A stretch of 64,000 nucleotides of DNA, taken from Epithemia pelagica. Taxonomy: Eukaryota; Bacillariophyta; Bacillariophyceae; Surirellales; Surirellaceae. The stretch's first letter is position 1. Every line of letters begins with the position of its first letter. The translations under genes were made by a program, and so were the position numbers. The notes below the pieces were generated by a model. It saw only the letters and a list, made by a program, of their open reading frames with translations, did no database searches and was not told the origin of the DNA. The stretch is from the NCBI GenBank assembly GCA_946965045.2, contig OX337237.1, forward strand, positions 2,604,001 through 2,668,000, given 5' to 3'. Below, piece after piece: positions 1 to 10,625 of the stretch.

Positions 1-134
1 ACGAAAAGCGGACCAATGGCTCTGTGGTACGCTAAAGAACTGTAAGCTTTGCATCTACCTAGTCTAGGTAGACATGTTAAAAGTATAAAACACTTGCTCC
101 TGTTGATTGTGTATATATGGTCCCCTCATTTCGA

Positions 135-2067
135 CTAGAGTTCTGCGGGGGAGGGTTCAAACATTTTGGCATTGTAGTCCTTCAAGACACGGACCAGGGC
201 TTCGTAATCGAGCGATTTTCCCCGAGGATGATATTCATTGACGTAGTACAAGGGCGATCCTCCATCTGCCTTGGCTCCCGTTCGGGCATTGGCATCGGCC
301 CCCCGATCCAACAAGAGTCGGACCACTTGGACATCGCCCAACCGTACCGCTTCATGGAGTGGCGTCCATCCATTGACATCTCGCACATTGACCAGACTAC
401 TGTCCTTTTCCAAAATGGCTTCCAATTGCTTCAGTTCTCCTTGACCCGCCAATCGGTGGGCTTCGGTAGACCCCGTTTCAAAGTGATTCCCCGACATGAG
501 TTTGTGTCCATAGGGATGATCGGCCCTCCAAATACTTTCGGCCGGGCTTCCCGGAAGGAGGTAGGGAGGCAAATCTCCATCGTACTTGATTTGACCATGC
601 ACTGGGCCAATGGGTTCAAAATGAATAAAGATATTGGCCATGAATCGTCCCTTCAAGGGAAATGGCCGACCGTGCAAGACGGAATGACTCTCGTACAAGA
701 CCATGTCACCTGGAAGCATCGTCACATTGTGGGCCTTACCATCGTGACCAATCACTTCCAACGGCCTGGACATGAAAGAAAAATGACGCATAGTTCATAA
801 AGGGGGTCAGAGGTGAGGGTCCTTGTCATGTTCCCATTTCTTGATATCTCATTGTATTTTCAACGCACCATGGTTCATCGACGTCTTGATCCACATTGAT
901 AATAGCCGATGACACTACAAAAGGATAAAAAGCGAGCAGCAGGACCAGAAATAGACAGAGACAAAAAAGGTTGAGAGTGATCGAAACATGCACAACAAGA
1001 ACAAGAACGACCAGACGACGTACCCAGTGGCAATCGGTCCACATGGGTGGCCAAGACGGATCCTTCGTGATAGATTCGTACTCCGTACAAACTGCATTCG
1101 ACGAGTTTTTGGCCCGTCCATTCTTGAATGGTATCCCGAGCGGCATTCCATACGTGTTGTTTCAACACATAACCACCTCCTTCCAATCGGCTATCTTCAA
1201 TCGATACCATGGTCGACGGAGCCTCCCAATGCTACGAAACAACATAAAACGATAAAAACAACCCAGGCAGGATCATTTCCATTCGTCAGAACCAAACATG
1301 GAAAGAACCAATGCACTCAACACTACGAGGCTACCTTTTTACACCACCTCCCATCCGACAGACGAGTCGGGGACGCGTCAACGTTCCACACTTACATTGG
1401 TATAAATATTGGCCTTGGCCCATTGTTCCGGTTGGCCCTTGTCTTTGTTGAGTTCCCAAAATTCTCGAATCAACTGAAAGACATGATCCGGTGCTCGAAT
1501 TTTGGTAAATCCCAGGGTGGTGTAATTCATCATGGATTGCGGTTGTCGCAAGGACATGTCGACTCGTTCTCGTTCATTGGCGGCACATCGACCTTCCGAG
1601 AACTTGTTGTAACACCCTTGCATGTACTGGTTGTGAAACTCTTGTCGATCCCCCAAGGGTTGTACCACCATGTCTTGATAGTCTTCCGGTACGGACGCGG
1701 AAGGATCGGAATGATGGGGCAACCAGGCAAAGTTGGTACTCACATTGCCATGATGCATGGGAAAGGACTGTATACGCAGCACACCATCATCATTACGTCC
1801 AGAAAGGAATACAAAGGTGTGGAGAAATCAGAGCGCGTTCAACACATGAATTAGAGTGGAATGCCACACAAAAAGATGAACAAACCACAGGAGAGTGTCG
1901 TCGTCATCGATACCCCACCACGCTGCACGTACCACATCGACACCATATTCCAATGGCTTGTCTTCTTGTGCCGCCACACCTGCTAGTAGTTGACCCAAGA
2001 GAAACAGTGTCACCCACATTGGATCGAAACGTATTATTTGCCTTGTCGTCCACATCATGGTGATCAT
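135..2067 (-). CDS. Prolyl 4-hydroxylase (2OG-Fe(II) oxygenase) with C-terminal ankyrin repeats, five exons
   Basis: Proposed exons on the minus strand are 2067-1933, 1767-1396, 1231-1024, 914-869 and 765-135, giving 463 residues. The junctions use donors GTACGT, GTAAGT, GTACGT and GTGCGT with AG acceptors, and the phases match throughout. An in-frame TGA directly precedes the ATG at 2067. Residues 1-32 look like a signal peptide or signal anchor ending AGVAA. The middle part is a prolyl 4-hydroxylase alpha-like fold: the iron-binding His-x-Asp is in ATHVDRLP (exon 3), the distal His is in LHGRPFPLKGRF and the 2OG-binding basic residue follows it. Two to three ankyrin units follow (GWTPLHEAVRLGDVQVVRLL). 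Known family members hydroxylate prolines in the secretory pathway; the substrate here is unknown. It is divergent to the riboflavin kinase gene. The domain call is firm, but the splice sites are predicted only from sequence. Confidence 0.85.
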
Positions 2068-2427
2068 TCAAATGACACCCGCCGAGAGGATTGTGCTGTC
2101 ACGCAATGGCCGGAAAGAAAACACAAGAGAGAGAGAAAGCCCACAATGCCACTTGAGACGAGCAGTCATTTCCAGTATCGGTCGCATTTGGATCCTCGTC
2201 CATTTTGAATTGCCCAACGGTCATACTTTTGTACTGCCCCTTCTTACCGGGGTTGAAGTTTGGGTTTCGTCACACAGGACTGCGGCTTCGGCGACGTTCG
2301 GTGCCAGCTTGTTTGGTCCATGACAAAGATTTTCTCCCGCAGATCTTTTGTGATTGTGTCAAGACACCACTCTTCTTCTTCTTGTCTTCTCGTTTCTTGT
2401 TTTTGGAACACTAAACCATCTTTGACC
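2068..2427. promoter_or_regulatory. Shared intergenic region between divergent genes
   Basis: This 360-bp gap separates the ATG of the hydroxylase (-) from the preferred ATG of the riboflavin kinase (+), so it must hold both promoters if the starts are right. No clear TATA box was seen. Part of it is open in the kinase frame (see that entry). Confidence 0.35.
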
Positions 2428-3282
2428 ATGGCGTTGGATCCTTCCCCTTCATCATCATCCTCGTCGCCAGTGACTAGCGCAGCAACCACGGCCAGCACGG
2501 AGGACAAGGTGGCGAGTCGCACCGACACAAAGGAACCCGTGAGTGCCGACGACCCCGAAACAGCAGCGACCAGTACTAGCACCACCGCGACAGATCACGA
2601 AGCCGAACAAAAGATGCGTGCCTTGGTCTTGCCCATTCGAATGCAAAGTACCGTGATTCGTGGATTTGGACGAGGATCGTCCGAATTGGGAATTCCCACG
2701 GCCAATTTGGATTGTCAGGCCTTGTTTAATGCCTCTTCTTCTTCGTCGTCTCTGTCCTCCCAAGTTTGGTCCGTCTCCCAACAATCGTCCTTGCCGTCCT
2801 TGGATGATTTGCCGACTGGAATTTATTGGGGCTATGCTCGTATCGGAAACGAGACCGAGCCAGCGGCTGTTTCGTCGTCGTCTACTAGCAGTCGAGTGTA
2901 TACGGCAGCCATTTCCATTGGGTACAATCCCACCTATGGGAATGCGCACAAAACGGTCGAACCGCACTTGATTGCTCCCCCCACGGATCCCTGTCGACAT
3001 TCGTCGCAATGTGGAGAAACGGTCTTGCCGGAATTTTATGGACAAGCCATTCGTTTGTCCGTCTGTGGTTATTTGCGGCCCGAATTGCCCTTTGAGGGTC
3101 TCGACAAACTCATTCAGGCCATTAAACACGATATTGTCCAAGCACAAACGCTTGGAGAGGAATGGAAACAACAACAACAACAAGAACAACCACCACACGA
3201 TGGTACCAACAAGGCCCACCGCATGGCCCATCGCGAACATGAATGGGTGGCCTCCTTGCAAGAAGCCATTACTGCCGCTTGA
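2428..3282 (+). CDS. Riboflavin kinase (flavokinase)
   Basis: It phosphorylates riboflavin to FMN with ATP. The kinase-fold signature is clear: STVIRGFGRGSSELGIPTAN near residue 75 (flavin/ATP-binding loop with the PTAN metal motif), TGIYWGYARI, then SIGYNPTYGNAHKTVEPHLI and the C-terminal catalytic-glutamate segment LPEFYGQAIRLSVCGYLRPE. Serine- and threonine-rich linkers are inserted between the core strands. I chose the ATG at 2428 because it sits in ACCATGG and directly precedes a low-complexity tail. The frame stays open upstream to an ATG at 2260 through MTKIFSRRSFVIVSRHHSS, which resembles a mitochondrial presequence, so a longer isoform is possible. It encodes 284 residues from 2428. 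No FAD synthetase domain is fused to it. Confidence 0.88.
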   Translation: MALDPSPSSSSSSPVTSAATTASTEDKVASRTDTKEPVSADDPETAATSTSTTATDHEAEQKMRALVLPIRMQSTVIRGFGRGSSELGIPTANLDCQALFNASSSSSSLSSQVWSVSQQSSLPSLDDLPTGIYWGYARIGNETEPAAVSSSSTSSRVYTAAISIGYNPTYGNAHKTVEPHLIAPPTDPCRHSSQCGETVLPEFYGQAIRLSVCGYLRPELPFEGLDKLIQAIKHDIVQAQTLGEEWKQQQQQEQPPHDGTNKAHRMAHREHEWVASLQEAITAA

Positions 3283-3733
3283 GGGAGTTCTTGTATTTAG
3301 TAGGACCTCCCAAATCCCAAACCCAGAACAATGAAGAAGGTATCCGTAACTGCTTGACTTGCGTTTGTGCATTGTATAGTATATACTTTGTCGTAACAAC
3401 AAACAAGAAAAGAAGAACCAGGGACGAAAAACGACCACATACTCGAATACAACGTGTAATCATACTAGAAAACGAGGATACACAAAGACACTACTATCAA
3501 ATGCTGGAACTATGCAGAGGATATATATGCAAAGGAAACCTCATGACTTGCTTGGAAATTGTAGTCGCACGCAAGGACTCTTTTGTGTCTGTTGCGATAC
3601 CATTTTGATATCCGATTGCGAACCTCTCACTTCTTCAACGAGACTCCCTTCGAGCCTCACCGAAAACAACCGCTTGACAATGCAAAGTGGATAGCCAATT
3701 TAGTTTTTGCAGTATTATGACTATTGATTTAGT
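3283..3733. other. Intergenic stretch containing a dispersed repeat
   Basis: No gene is recognised between the riboflavin kinase stop and the next minus-strand frame. Most of it is the 238-bp dispersed repeat described separately. Confidence 0.5.
3376..3613 (+). repeat. Dispersed repeat, copy A
   Basis: About 238 bp that recurs in the same orientation at 17492-17728 with only a few substitutions and a small indel near the end. Both copies begin ATAGTATATACTTTGTCGT and end near GATACCANTTTGATATCC. A short open frame is preserved in both, but it has no recognisable domain and no convincing start, so I treat the block as a repeat rather than a gene. Confidence 0.8.
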
Positions 3734-4087
3734 CTACTCTCCTAGTTTGTATTCCAGAAAGGCTTCATGGATGGGAGTGCCGTGAATGTTTTGGGGGCAA
3801 TCTTTGGCTTGCCTGTTTTTTTCATCCAGCATGCACACAAAGCCATTCCGTTTGTAAAATCGAACATTGGGACTATTGGGACCATGTTCGGGTGAGATGA
3901 CAAAGGAGGGAAACAAAGGATTCACAATACTCAATGTAGAAAGGAGAGTCTCTGTCAAGTCTAACGTCATCCTTCTCGGTGGACAAGTCGAAGATCTTGC
4001 CAGCGTCTCCGAGGATCTGTGAATCATTACTTCATCGATACAAGCTTTTTCTCGTTGTGCAACCATTTTTCGGCGTGGCAAGGGCAA
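3734..4087 (-). pseudogene. Hypothetical frame with a GNAT-like C-terminus, probable fragment
   Basis: A 117-codon open frame. The only recognisable piece is NSPNVRFYKRNGFV followed by a hydrophilic tail, which resembles the last strand-helix of GNAT acetyltransferases (N-x-x-FY-x-x-x-GF). The upstream acetyl-CoA-binding motif is not visible, so if real it is a fragment or lacks exons. It lies downstream of, and out of frame with, the retropepsin-like gene at 4119-4994. Confidence 0.3.
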
Positions 4088-4118
4088 ACAAACAAAACCA
4101 TAGTGGCCAATGAACGGA

Positions 4119-4994
4119 TCAAGTCATTATTTCGTCCACGTCCTCCGGCTCGGTATCCCAGGATAGCCGCACGTCTTCTTCGTCTTGATCGTCCCCATGG
4201 TGGTCATCATCTTCGAGGTCATGAAATTCGGGATACTCGTCAATAAGAGGTCGGGCTGCATCGTGACATGAAATAAGCAGGTCGGGGAGTCTTGCCGCAT
4301 GATCCACCCACAAAACAGCATCCATGAATATGATTATGTCCTGAACTTGAGCCGAGAAGACGTGGTCACAATAGGACTGACCAAGAAGTACATGCCGTCT
4401 TTCCGGAACAGCAGCATCTCCACTATTGTCCCTCGTAAACGCTCGCAATGAATCTATATCTGACTGTTGTAACAGGTCAGCAAAATTGTCGCAAACAAAA
4501 GCAGCCGAGTTCGAGCCAAGATGAAATCGCATGTAGCTGAGATTGACCGGCTGACTTTTACCATTCAATACGATAGCAAAGTTAGCACGGAGTCTACCCT
4601 CGATTTTGAGGACAGGGCAATGTTTTGCGCCCGTACCCACTGATGAAGAAACACTCCAGCGAAAACGCGCCGGTGGAAAGGACCGCCTCATTTCTGGCGC
4701 GTCGACATGCAACGGGAAAGGAAACAGGCAGCTGCTACATCCACTATCCACCATAACATGCTCATACTCAATGCCGCCAAAGGAATTAAGCTTGCTCGGA
4801 ATAAAGAAACGTCGTCTCCTATTCTTGGCCGCAAAGGCTAACACGGTGTCTTCTGCAGGGATGGAATCCGAACTTGTTCGGCGCAGCCGCTTCTCGCTTC
4901 CATCTCTACTTCCTCCTCTATTCATACTCCCTCCAGTTTCAGCCATGCCTCTTTTCATGGTTCTTTCAAATGCGGTGACAAACAGGAGCCGCAA
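4119..4994 (-). CDS. Hypothetical protein with a retropepsin-like DSG motif
   Basis: I do not recognise the family. The frame encodes up to 291 residues. After a basic, serine-rich N-terminus comes FGGIEYEHVMVDSGCSSCLF around residues 72-92, in which hydrophobic-V-D-S-G resembles the catalytic strand of retroviral-type or DDI-type aspartic proteases. The middle (about 100-215) is mixed alpha/beta and contains DNFADLLQQSDIDSL and LLGQSYCDHVF. The last 60 residues are acidic (EDDDHHGDDQDEEDV). No second-strand ILG motif or reverse transcriptase lies nearby, so this is either a domesticated protease-like protein or a coincidental motif. The start could be the methionine at residue 1, 13 or 17. 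Confidence 0.45.
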   Translation of the reverse strand: MRLLFVTAFERTMKRGMAETGGSMNRGGSRDGSEKRLRRTSSDSIPAEDTVLAFAAKNRRRRFFIPSKLNSFGGIEYEHVMVDSGCSSCLFPFPLHVDAPEMRRSFPPARFRWSVSSSVGTGAKHCPVLKIEGRLRANFAIVLNGKSQPVNLSYMRFHLGSNSAAFVCDNFADLLQQSDIDSLRAFTRDNSGDAAVPERRHVLLGQSYCDHVFSAQVQDIIIFMDAVLWVDHAARLPDLLISCHDAARPLIDEYPEFHDLEDDDHHGDDQDEEDVRLSWDTEPEDVDEIMT

Positions 4995-5356
4995 CTATTC
5001 ACAATTCACCATGTCAGAGTGGCCGTACACGTAGCCGTTGTTGCTGCCTGCATAAGGTTATCTACGTTGCTTCCCCGTATGTCCGTATGTCGACCGTTTA
5101 CGTTTCGAACATCCAGAACCAGCTTTTTTAATTAGACGCCAAGGGCGTGGTCAGAGTCATGTTTTACCCCCAAGCGGATAGGTGAGTCGAGAGGTTTCGT
5201 GAATGAGCGCAGATTCATGTTCGTTCGTACACAAAAATAGGCAGTCACGAAATCTCATGACTCAGCCTTCCGCTAGAGAGTAAATCACGTTGTATGATAC
5301 CACAGGTAGTGCAAATTGAACGGGTAGCTATCTAGTCTAATCATACAAGCCACTTC
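4995..5356. other. Intergenic, nothing recognised
   Basis: Unique-looking sequence between the divergent retropepsin-like gene and the tyrosyl-tRNA synthetase relic. No promoter elements or repeats could be supported. Confidence 0.4.
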
Positions 5357-6434
5357 ATGTTGAAAGCTTGCTTGATATATGCGTCATGCGTCTTTTCAAA
5401 AGGCAGGACACAAGTCGTTGGTGGTGGCACCAGGAAGGTTGGAGATCCCACAGGGAAGGATGAATCTCGTGTCATGTTGACCGAAGAGGTCATTCAAAAG
5501 ATATTTGCAATTTGGAGACCAGTATCCTGCCGATGCCGTTCTTGTCAACAAGGATGAATGGCTATTGGAGCTCAAATACTTGGACTTTCTTTGAGTGTAT
5601 GGTACACACTTCTTTTCAATCAATCGAATGCTCTCGTACGAATTCGTCAAACAACGTCTGGCTCGAGAACCTCCCTTTTCCTTTCTCGAATTTAACTACA
5701 TGATTCTTCAAGCCTACGACTTTCTGGAACTCTACCGAAAACACAATACGATTCTGCAACTGGGTGGCTCGGACCAATGGGGAAACATTTCTTTCGGGGA
5801 CGGAACTCGGTCGTCGCATTGAAGGCACCCAACTCTTTGCCTAGACGGCACCCTTGATTACCACATCCAATGGCAAGAAAATGGGGACAACCGCCAATGG
5901 TGCCGTCTGGTTGAATGCCGATCGCTTGTCCGAGTATGACTACTGGCAATTCTGGCGCAACACGGCCGACGCCGAGGTGATCCGGTTCCTCAAATTCTTT
6001 ACGGAACTGGATATAGATCGGATCCAAGAATTGGAGAATTTGAAGGGAGCCGATATCAACCAAGCAAAGTCATTTTGGCCGACGAGGCCACATCCTTGTT
6101 GCACGGGAGTGAGTGTTTGGACGCCATTCATCAAACAGCCTCCAACATGTTTTCGAGTGCGGGTGGTTCTAGTACCGAAAGCCTTCCACGAGTAGTGGCA
6201 CCCAAAAGTGACTTGGAAGGCGATGGAGTTGGAGTATTAGCCTTGTTTGTGGAGCTTCTGGCGGACACCAAAAATGCCGCCTGTCATCTCATTCGAGGTG
6301 GTGGAGCCAAGTTGAACGATCAAAAGATTGACGACGAGAACATGTTTTTGAAACTGAGTGATTTTGGTGTCTCGGACGAACTTGTTCTGAGGGCAGGCAA
6401 AAAGAGAGCTGGTGTAGTCTCGATTGAGAAATAG
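5357..6434 (+). pseudogene. Tyrosyl-tRNA synthetase (organelle/bacterial type), degraded
   Basis: Successive pieces in different frames match a bacterial-type Tyr[19 protein letters not shown] (near 5420), the [10 protein letters not shown] tyrosine-site motif (near 5758), [14 protein letters not shown] where the KMSKS-like loop should be (near 5876), [15 protein letters not shown] (near 5937), then the [10 protein letters not shown] region and an S4-like tail (6078-6434). Frame changes occur near 5510-5560, just after GGSDQWGNI and near 6070. A TAG interrupts the sequence near 5842. The N-terminal HIGH-containing segment is missing and the catalytic lysine after KMG is replaced by threonine. 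A gene this damaged should not yield active enzyme, so an intact copy must exist elsewhere. Introns might explain some frame changes, but not the TAG or the lost residues. Confidence 0.8.
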
Positions 6435-6660
6435 CAATGAGCTTTCTAATTTCAACGGTTAACATGACTTTCAAACCCTTTCTACGAAAAGTTCGACTTT
6501 GGCGTGCAAGACCGTTTACACATCGGTTGAACCGAGCACTGAGAGGGATTGCATCATCCATAGGTCCATCGACAGCGTTTTCATTGAGTTGCTTGTACAG
6601 CAATGTATTGTCGAGGAACCTTCAGTTTGACGACCAAAAGATCATGTTTGAATCTTAGTG
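6310..6660 (+). repeat. Diverged partial duplication of the TyrRS tail
   Basis: A segment near 6620-6660 (GACCAAAAGATCATGTTTGA and following bases) repeats, with substitutions and a deletion, the stretch near 6325-6360 inside the S4-like tail. This suggests an old local duplication of the 3' end of the pseudogene. Confidence 0.35.
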
Positions 6661-6951
6661 ATATGAGAGCCTCTCTCTGCCAACACGTCTCCTCGCTAAT
6701 GAAACATCGGAATAACAGATGGCAGACAATCACCCAATGTTTCTTTTGCAGCATCCCCACTTATCCCCAAGTCGTAGTCGTGGCTAAAACAAATGGTCAC
6801 ACTCTTTGCAAATTGGAGTCGCTCCTCTCTGAGAATATGTTCGCTAGAGGGTCTCGTTTTGTCAAGGCCTCGACAATATACTAGGTAGTGCATCATCAGG
6901 ATGTTGATTCTTCGCTCGTCCTAAATTGAGGGAAACGGCTGGGTAATAGTT

Positions 6952-8770
6952 ATGACAGAAACCATTCCCTTTGGGGAGCTGGGCAACGCAGAGTGGACGA
7001 ACCAGAACATCATGGCCAACAACAATTATTACCGAGGAGGAGGAGATGAACCAGATCCATCCATGGCGACCGATCCATACTTTACCGACCATCATCATCG
7101 GGCCAATTATGCTCATCCTCCCAGGAGCAATCCAGATGACGTCCACGACAATGGCATGCAACGACTGGATGATTCGGCCGCCTTGTATGCAGCATCACAT
7201 CCAGAAGAACCACATTCAGATGTGGGTGGTTATCCACCGCAAGAGGGACCCACCACAACGCACGATGCCTACCAATACTCGACGGCTCCCGTCAGCAATC
7301 CGAATCTCAACAACGAGTCGGTTGTACCAATACACGACGGCTCCTGTCAGCAATCCGAATCTCAACAACGAGTCGGTTGTGGGTGGTGGAGATAGTTCGA
7401 CGGTCCCCGATATCATGGTATTAAATGTCTTGTGTGCTCAAGTCACGGCTCCCAAAGATGTCAACCACGAAGAATCGGTTGCCGAAGCTGAAGAATCCTG
7501 GCAAGCGGTCCGTGAATGGTTGTCTTCCAACAATGCTGAAACGGTCCGAGCGGCTGCCGAACAACGGGGAGAATCGGGCTTGACCGCCTTGCATTTTGCC
7601 TGTCGCAATGTCCCACCCCTCGATGTGATTAATTTCTTTTTATCCATTCCGGCCGATACTGTCCAATGGCCCGATTCCTTTGGATGGTTGCCCGTTCAAT
7701 ATGCCTGTGCTTCAGGATACGATACGGCCGTCATTCAAGCCTTGACGGAAAGTTTTCCCGAATCCAAAACCACCACCGATCGACGACAACGCAACACCTT
7801 GCATTTTGCCGTTGGAGAAAAACGAGCTTCGCCCGATGTCTTTTTCTGCTCAGTTCCACGGGAGCCGCCTCGTATCACTATGAAATTGGTATGTTGGTAC
7901 GTCCCCCTTGAGAAAAATGTGCGCACCGTGGTGATGGGATGAACTTGTTGCTTGTCTGCATCGGTATTGCAAGTCGTCGTTTCTATCCGGTGGTTCGACT
8001 CACTACCTAGACTGTTTTGCTTTCGTGCTTTCTTGGGATCCATATTTACAACATTATATAGCCTTTGCATTATGCCTGTGCCTTTGGTGCCTTCGAAGAA
8101 GTCTTGTATGTACTCACGGAAGCCTATCTGGATGCCATTACGGCGCGCGATTCTCGTCAACGCACACCCCTTCATTTTGCCTTGTCGAATGCCGGTCGCA
8201 AGACTGTTCCTGCGGCGGTCCGGTTGTTGTTGAGTTGGAACTAGACCATTGCCAATTCCATTGACGGAGGACCCTTGCCCTTGCGTGTCTTGGCCGAATA
8301 CGCCCAAACCATTCGCAAGGACGATGTCAATCGACGTGACTCTGTCCATCGATGTTTGGATCATTTGCTACAGGCCAAACCCAAGCCGACGACCGACTTT
8401 TGTAACGCCCTCCAGAGTTTGCCCGATTGGTTGTCCGAATCGGCCGTGGTCATGCCTATCGTACAAAACTTGTTGAATGAAAAAATCTAGCACCGATTCC
8501 GCACGGCCGTCCTCTTGCTGGACTTTGAAATTTGTACGTGTGTCGAGAGAAAGGACTGTGCCTTGACTTTGAGTGGTTAGTGGTCCTCTGACAATCCAGT
8601 TTCTCTCTTTTATGTGTTTGTTTGTCTTGCGTTTGACATGTACATAACAGTGGCGTTGATCATTGTGTTCTATTCCTTGGCGGTGGTGAATTCCCTTGAT
8701 CGTCGTTTCAATGGCGATGACGATGTGTCGGTTCCGGTCTCGTTGATTGCACCAATGATCATATGACTAT
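6952..8770 (+). pseudogene. Ankyrin-repeat protein with C-terminal membrane segment, interrupted
   Basis: The gene opens at the ATG at 6952 with a Asn/His/Pro-rich head. It continues into ankyrin units (GLTALHFACRNVPPLDVINF, WLPVQYACASGYDTAVIQ, NTLHFAVGEK, and RTPLHFALSNAGR near 8158). It ends with a conserved helical part (LRVLAEYAQTIRKDDVNR to SLPDWLSESAVVMPIVQNLL, 8280-8490) and a hydrophobic segment, MYITVALIIVFYSLAVV, near 8640-8690. The reading frame is broken by a 55-bp tandem duplication at 7270, by an unspliced gap or frame change around 7860-8080, and by a TAG near 8245. Removing one duplicate unit restores the first frame. Intracellular ankyrin plus membrane-segment proteins of this plan are plausible in diatoms; no function is known here. 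Confidence 0.6.
7270..7378 (+). repeat. 55-bp tandem duplication inside a coding frame
   Basis: Two adjacent units start TACCAATAC at 7270 and 7325 and end at GAGTCGGTTG. They differ at only a few positions. Because 55 is not a multiple of three, the second unit shifts the ankyrin reading frame by one base. Confidence 0.9.
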
Positions 8771-10451
8771 GACAGGACCCACAATGATCAATGATTGATC
8801 GAATGGGACAGATTAGACCTACTCACGTAGAAGTAGTAGATGGTTCTCCTGTGCTACTACGTCCAATGTTCACTCCTCCGCGTGCTCCCATTGCTGCCCA
8901 ACTTGAATTTTGAATGACGTCGACACAACACTGCCCAACGCTTGCTTAACGGCATTCAACGCTCAGGTTATGAAATTCTGTGATCACTCCTTGGGTCTTT
9001 GTACATTACCTAAAAGTTGACTGTAGGGATCAATTTCGTGAGTGGAGGGCCGCGCACCCCGTTATCCCTCCGACTAGATGTCCGCTTCTTAGCTCGTCTG
9101 TTCGGGCAAGACAAACCCAATCTCACAGACAAAAAAATGAATGGAAATTTCACATCCATCGGTGGAGAGGCTGGCGTGATGTGACAGTTGGAAGATGGCA
9201 GGCGTTCTGCTCAACAAGACTCAAAATAGTGTTCTCAGTGAGTTCACGGGTCACAAAATCGATGCAGGCAACAAAACGAGGCAATGACCAAACCAACACC
9301 AAAAACGGCATGCTTCGTCCCTGGCCATCTCATCTCATCTTTGTCACTGCACATCCATCATGGTAAGTTCTGGAATGGCTAATACTTGCATTGGAATGGA
9401 CAATGTTTAGTTGTAGGCTCTCACTACGTTGCCAGTTGCCATAGTGTGTCATTTGTTTGTGCCATGTAACATCCATTTTGGTCGATGCCATGTGGGGCTG
9501 CTGGCATCATTTGTAGGATTCTTATAGGACAAAATAGAGCTATAGACCTCAATTAGGAGTAGGTAGGATAAGTGGAGGAAGCCATCCATTTTTCCTTTGC
9601 TGTCGCTCAGTTTGGGTCTTTAGTGGATTGTGATGTCGACCTGCTCCTGTTGTTCTTTTTTTGTTGCCATGAGCATGACTTGTCTTTCCCAGCAGTGCAG
9701 GGGACTCTACACTCTATATGCTCCGTAACGCAACTAGAAAGAGACGTATTCTAAAATAGGACTGTATGTGGTTGCAAAGAGACAAGCCTACGGCAACGGC
9801 ACGGTGTTGTGGAGGAGGGTCCACTTTTAAACGGACACAAACACTAGAAACAACCACACTTCTCCTAGAAAAAACAAAGAAAGGATGGGGTAGAGCAAAA
9901 CACTATCTATGGTCTATATGTCAAATGTCCATGGTGTGCAGATGATGGAGAATGCATTGTGATGGTGCATGTCCATTATCAATGTCAAAAGGTGCGTAGT
10001 GAAAATAATGTGGGTCGCAACTTGGGACGACAATCAAGAATGGGGAAGACCAACGGTCAAAGTGCGCACGCCTGCTCACAAAATTTCAAAACGGTGATCC
10101 AGAAGGCCGGCGTGATCATTTTCATTTTGACCCGAAATTTTCTTCAAAAACGCAAAAAAACCAAAATTAAAATGGTTGGTCGCGGAGAGCGGCTGGGGGG
10201 CTAAGAAGCGGACACCTAGTCGGAGGGGTTTTTTTCTGGATAAAATCTTAGTATCCGAATGAAAATTAATCTTTCAATGACTCAAGTTGCCCGTATGTTA
10301 ACCGTGAAAGTACTCTTTCATGTATTCGTCGGGTATTGTGACTTTCGTGGGTCATTGCAAAAAAGCTCACCCCCCATACCCCCTTTAACCTAGACAGTAT
10401 ATCCGACACGTTCAGATCCTAATGAACTCAGTCGAACATAGACCGATCATG
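8771..10451. other. 1.7-kb stretch with no recognised gene
   Basis: Short open frames (for example 8980-9366 and 9572-9754) have no domain, no conserved composition and no splice support. No repeats matching the rest of the window were seen. The right end abuts the copia 5' LTR. Confidence 0.5.
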
Positions 10452-10625
10452 TGAATAAATCCCGCCAACAGGTCGCATATTGGCGGATACATGGTCGCAT
10501 ATTGGCGAATATGCATCGCCTACATATGCTGCTACGCCTCTAGTTTTCTAGTCATAATTTTGGTCTAGCCACTTGTTGCACGCCGTATACACCGTGTTGT
10601 AGCGTGTAGTGGTAGAATTTATACA
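10452..10625 (+). repeat. Copia 5' LTR
   Basis: 174 bp, TGAATAAATCC... to ...TTTATACA. By eye it is identical to the 3' LTR. The short internal direct repeat GGTCGCATATTGGCG occurs twice within 40 bp. Confidence 0.95.

Noticed and set aside
2455-3438. 327-codon minus-strand frame
   Set aside because: Antisense of riboflavin kinase.
8980-9366. 128-codon open frame as a gene
   Set aside because: No domain, no splice logic, composition like flanking non-coding DNA.
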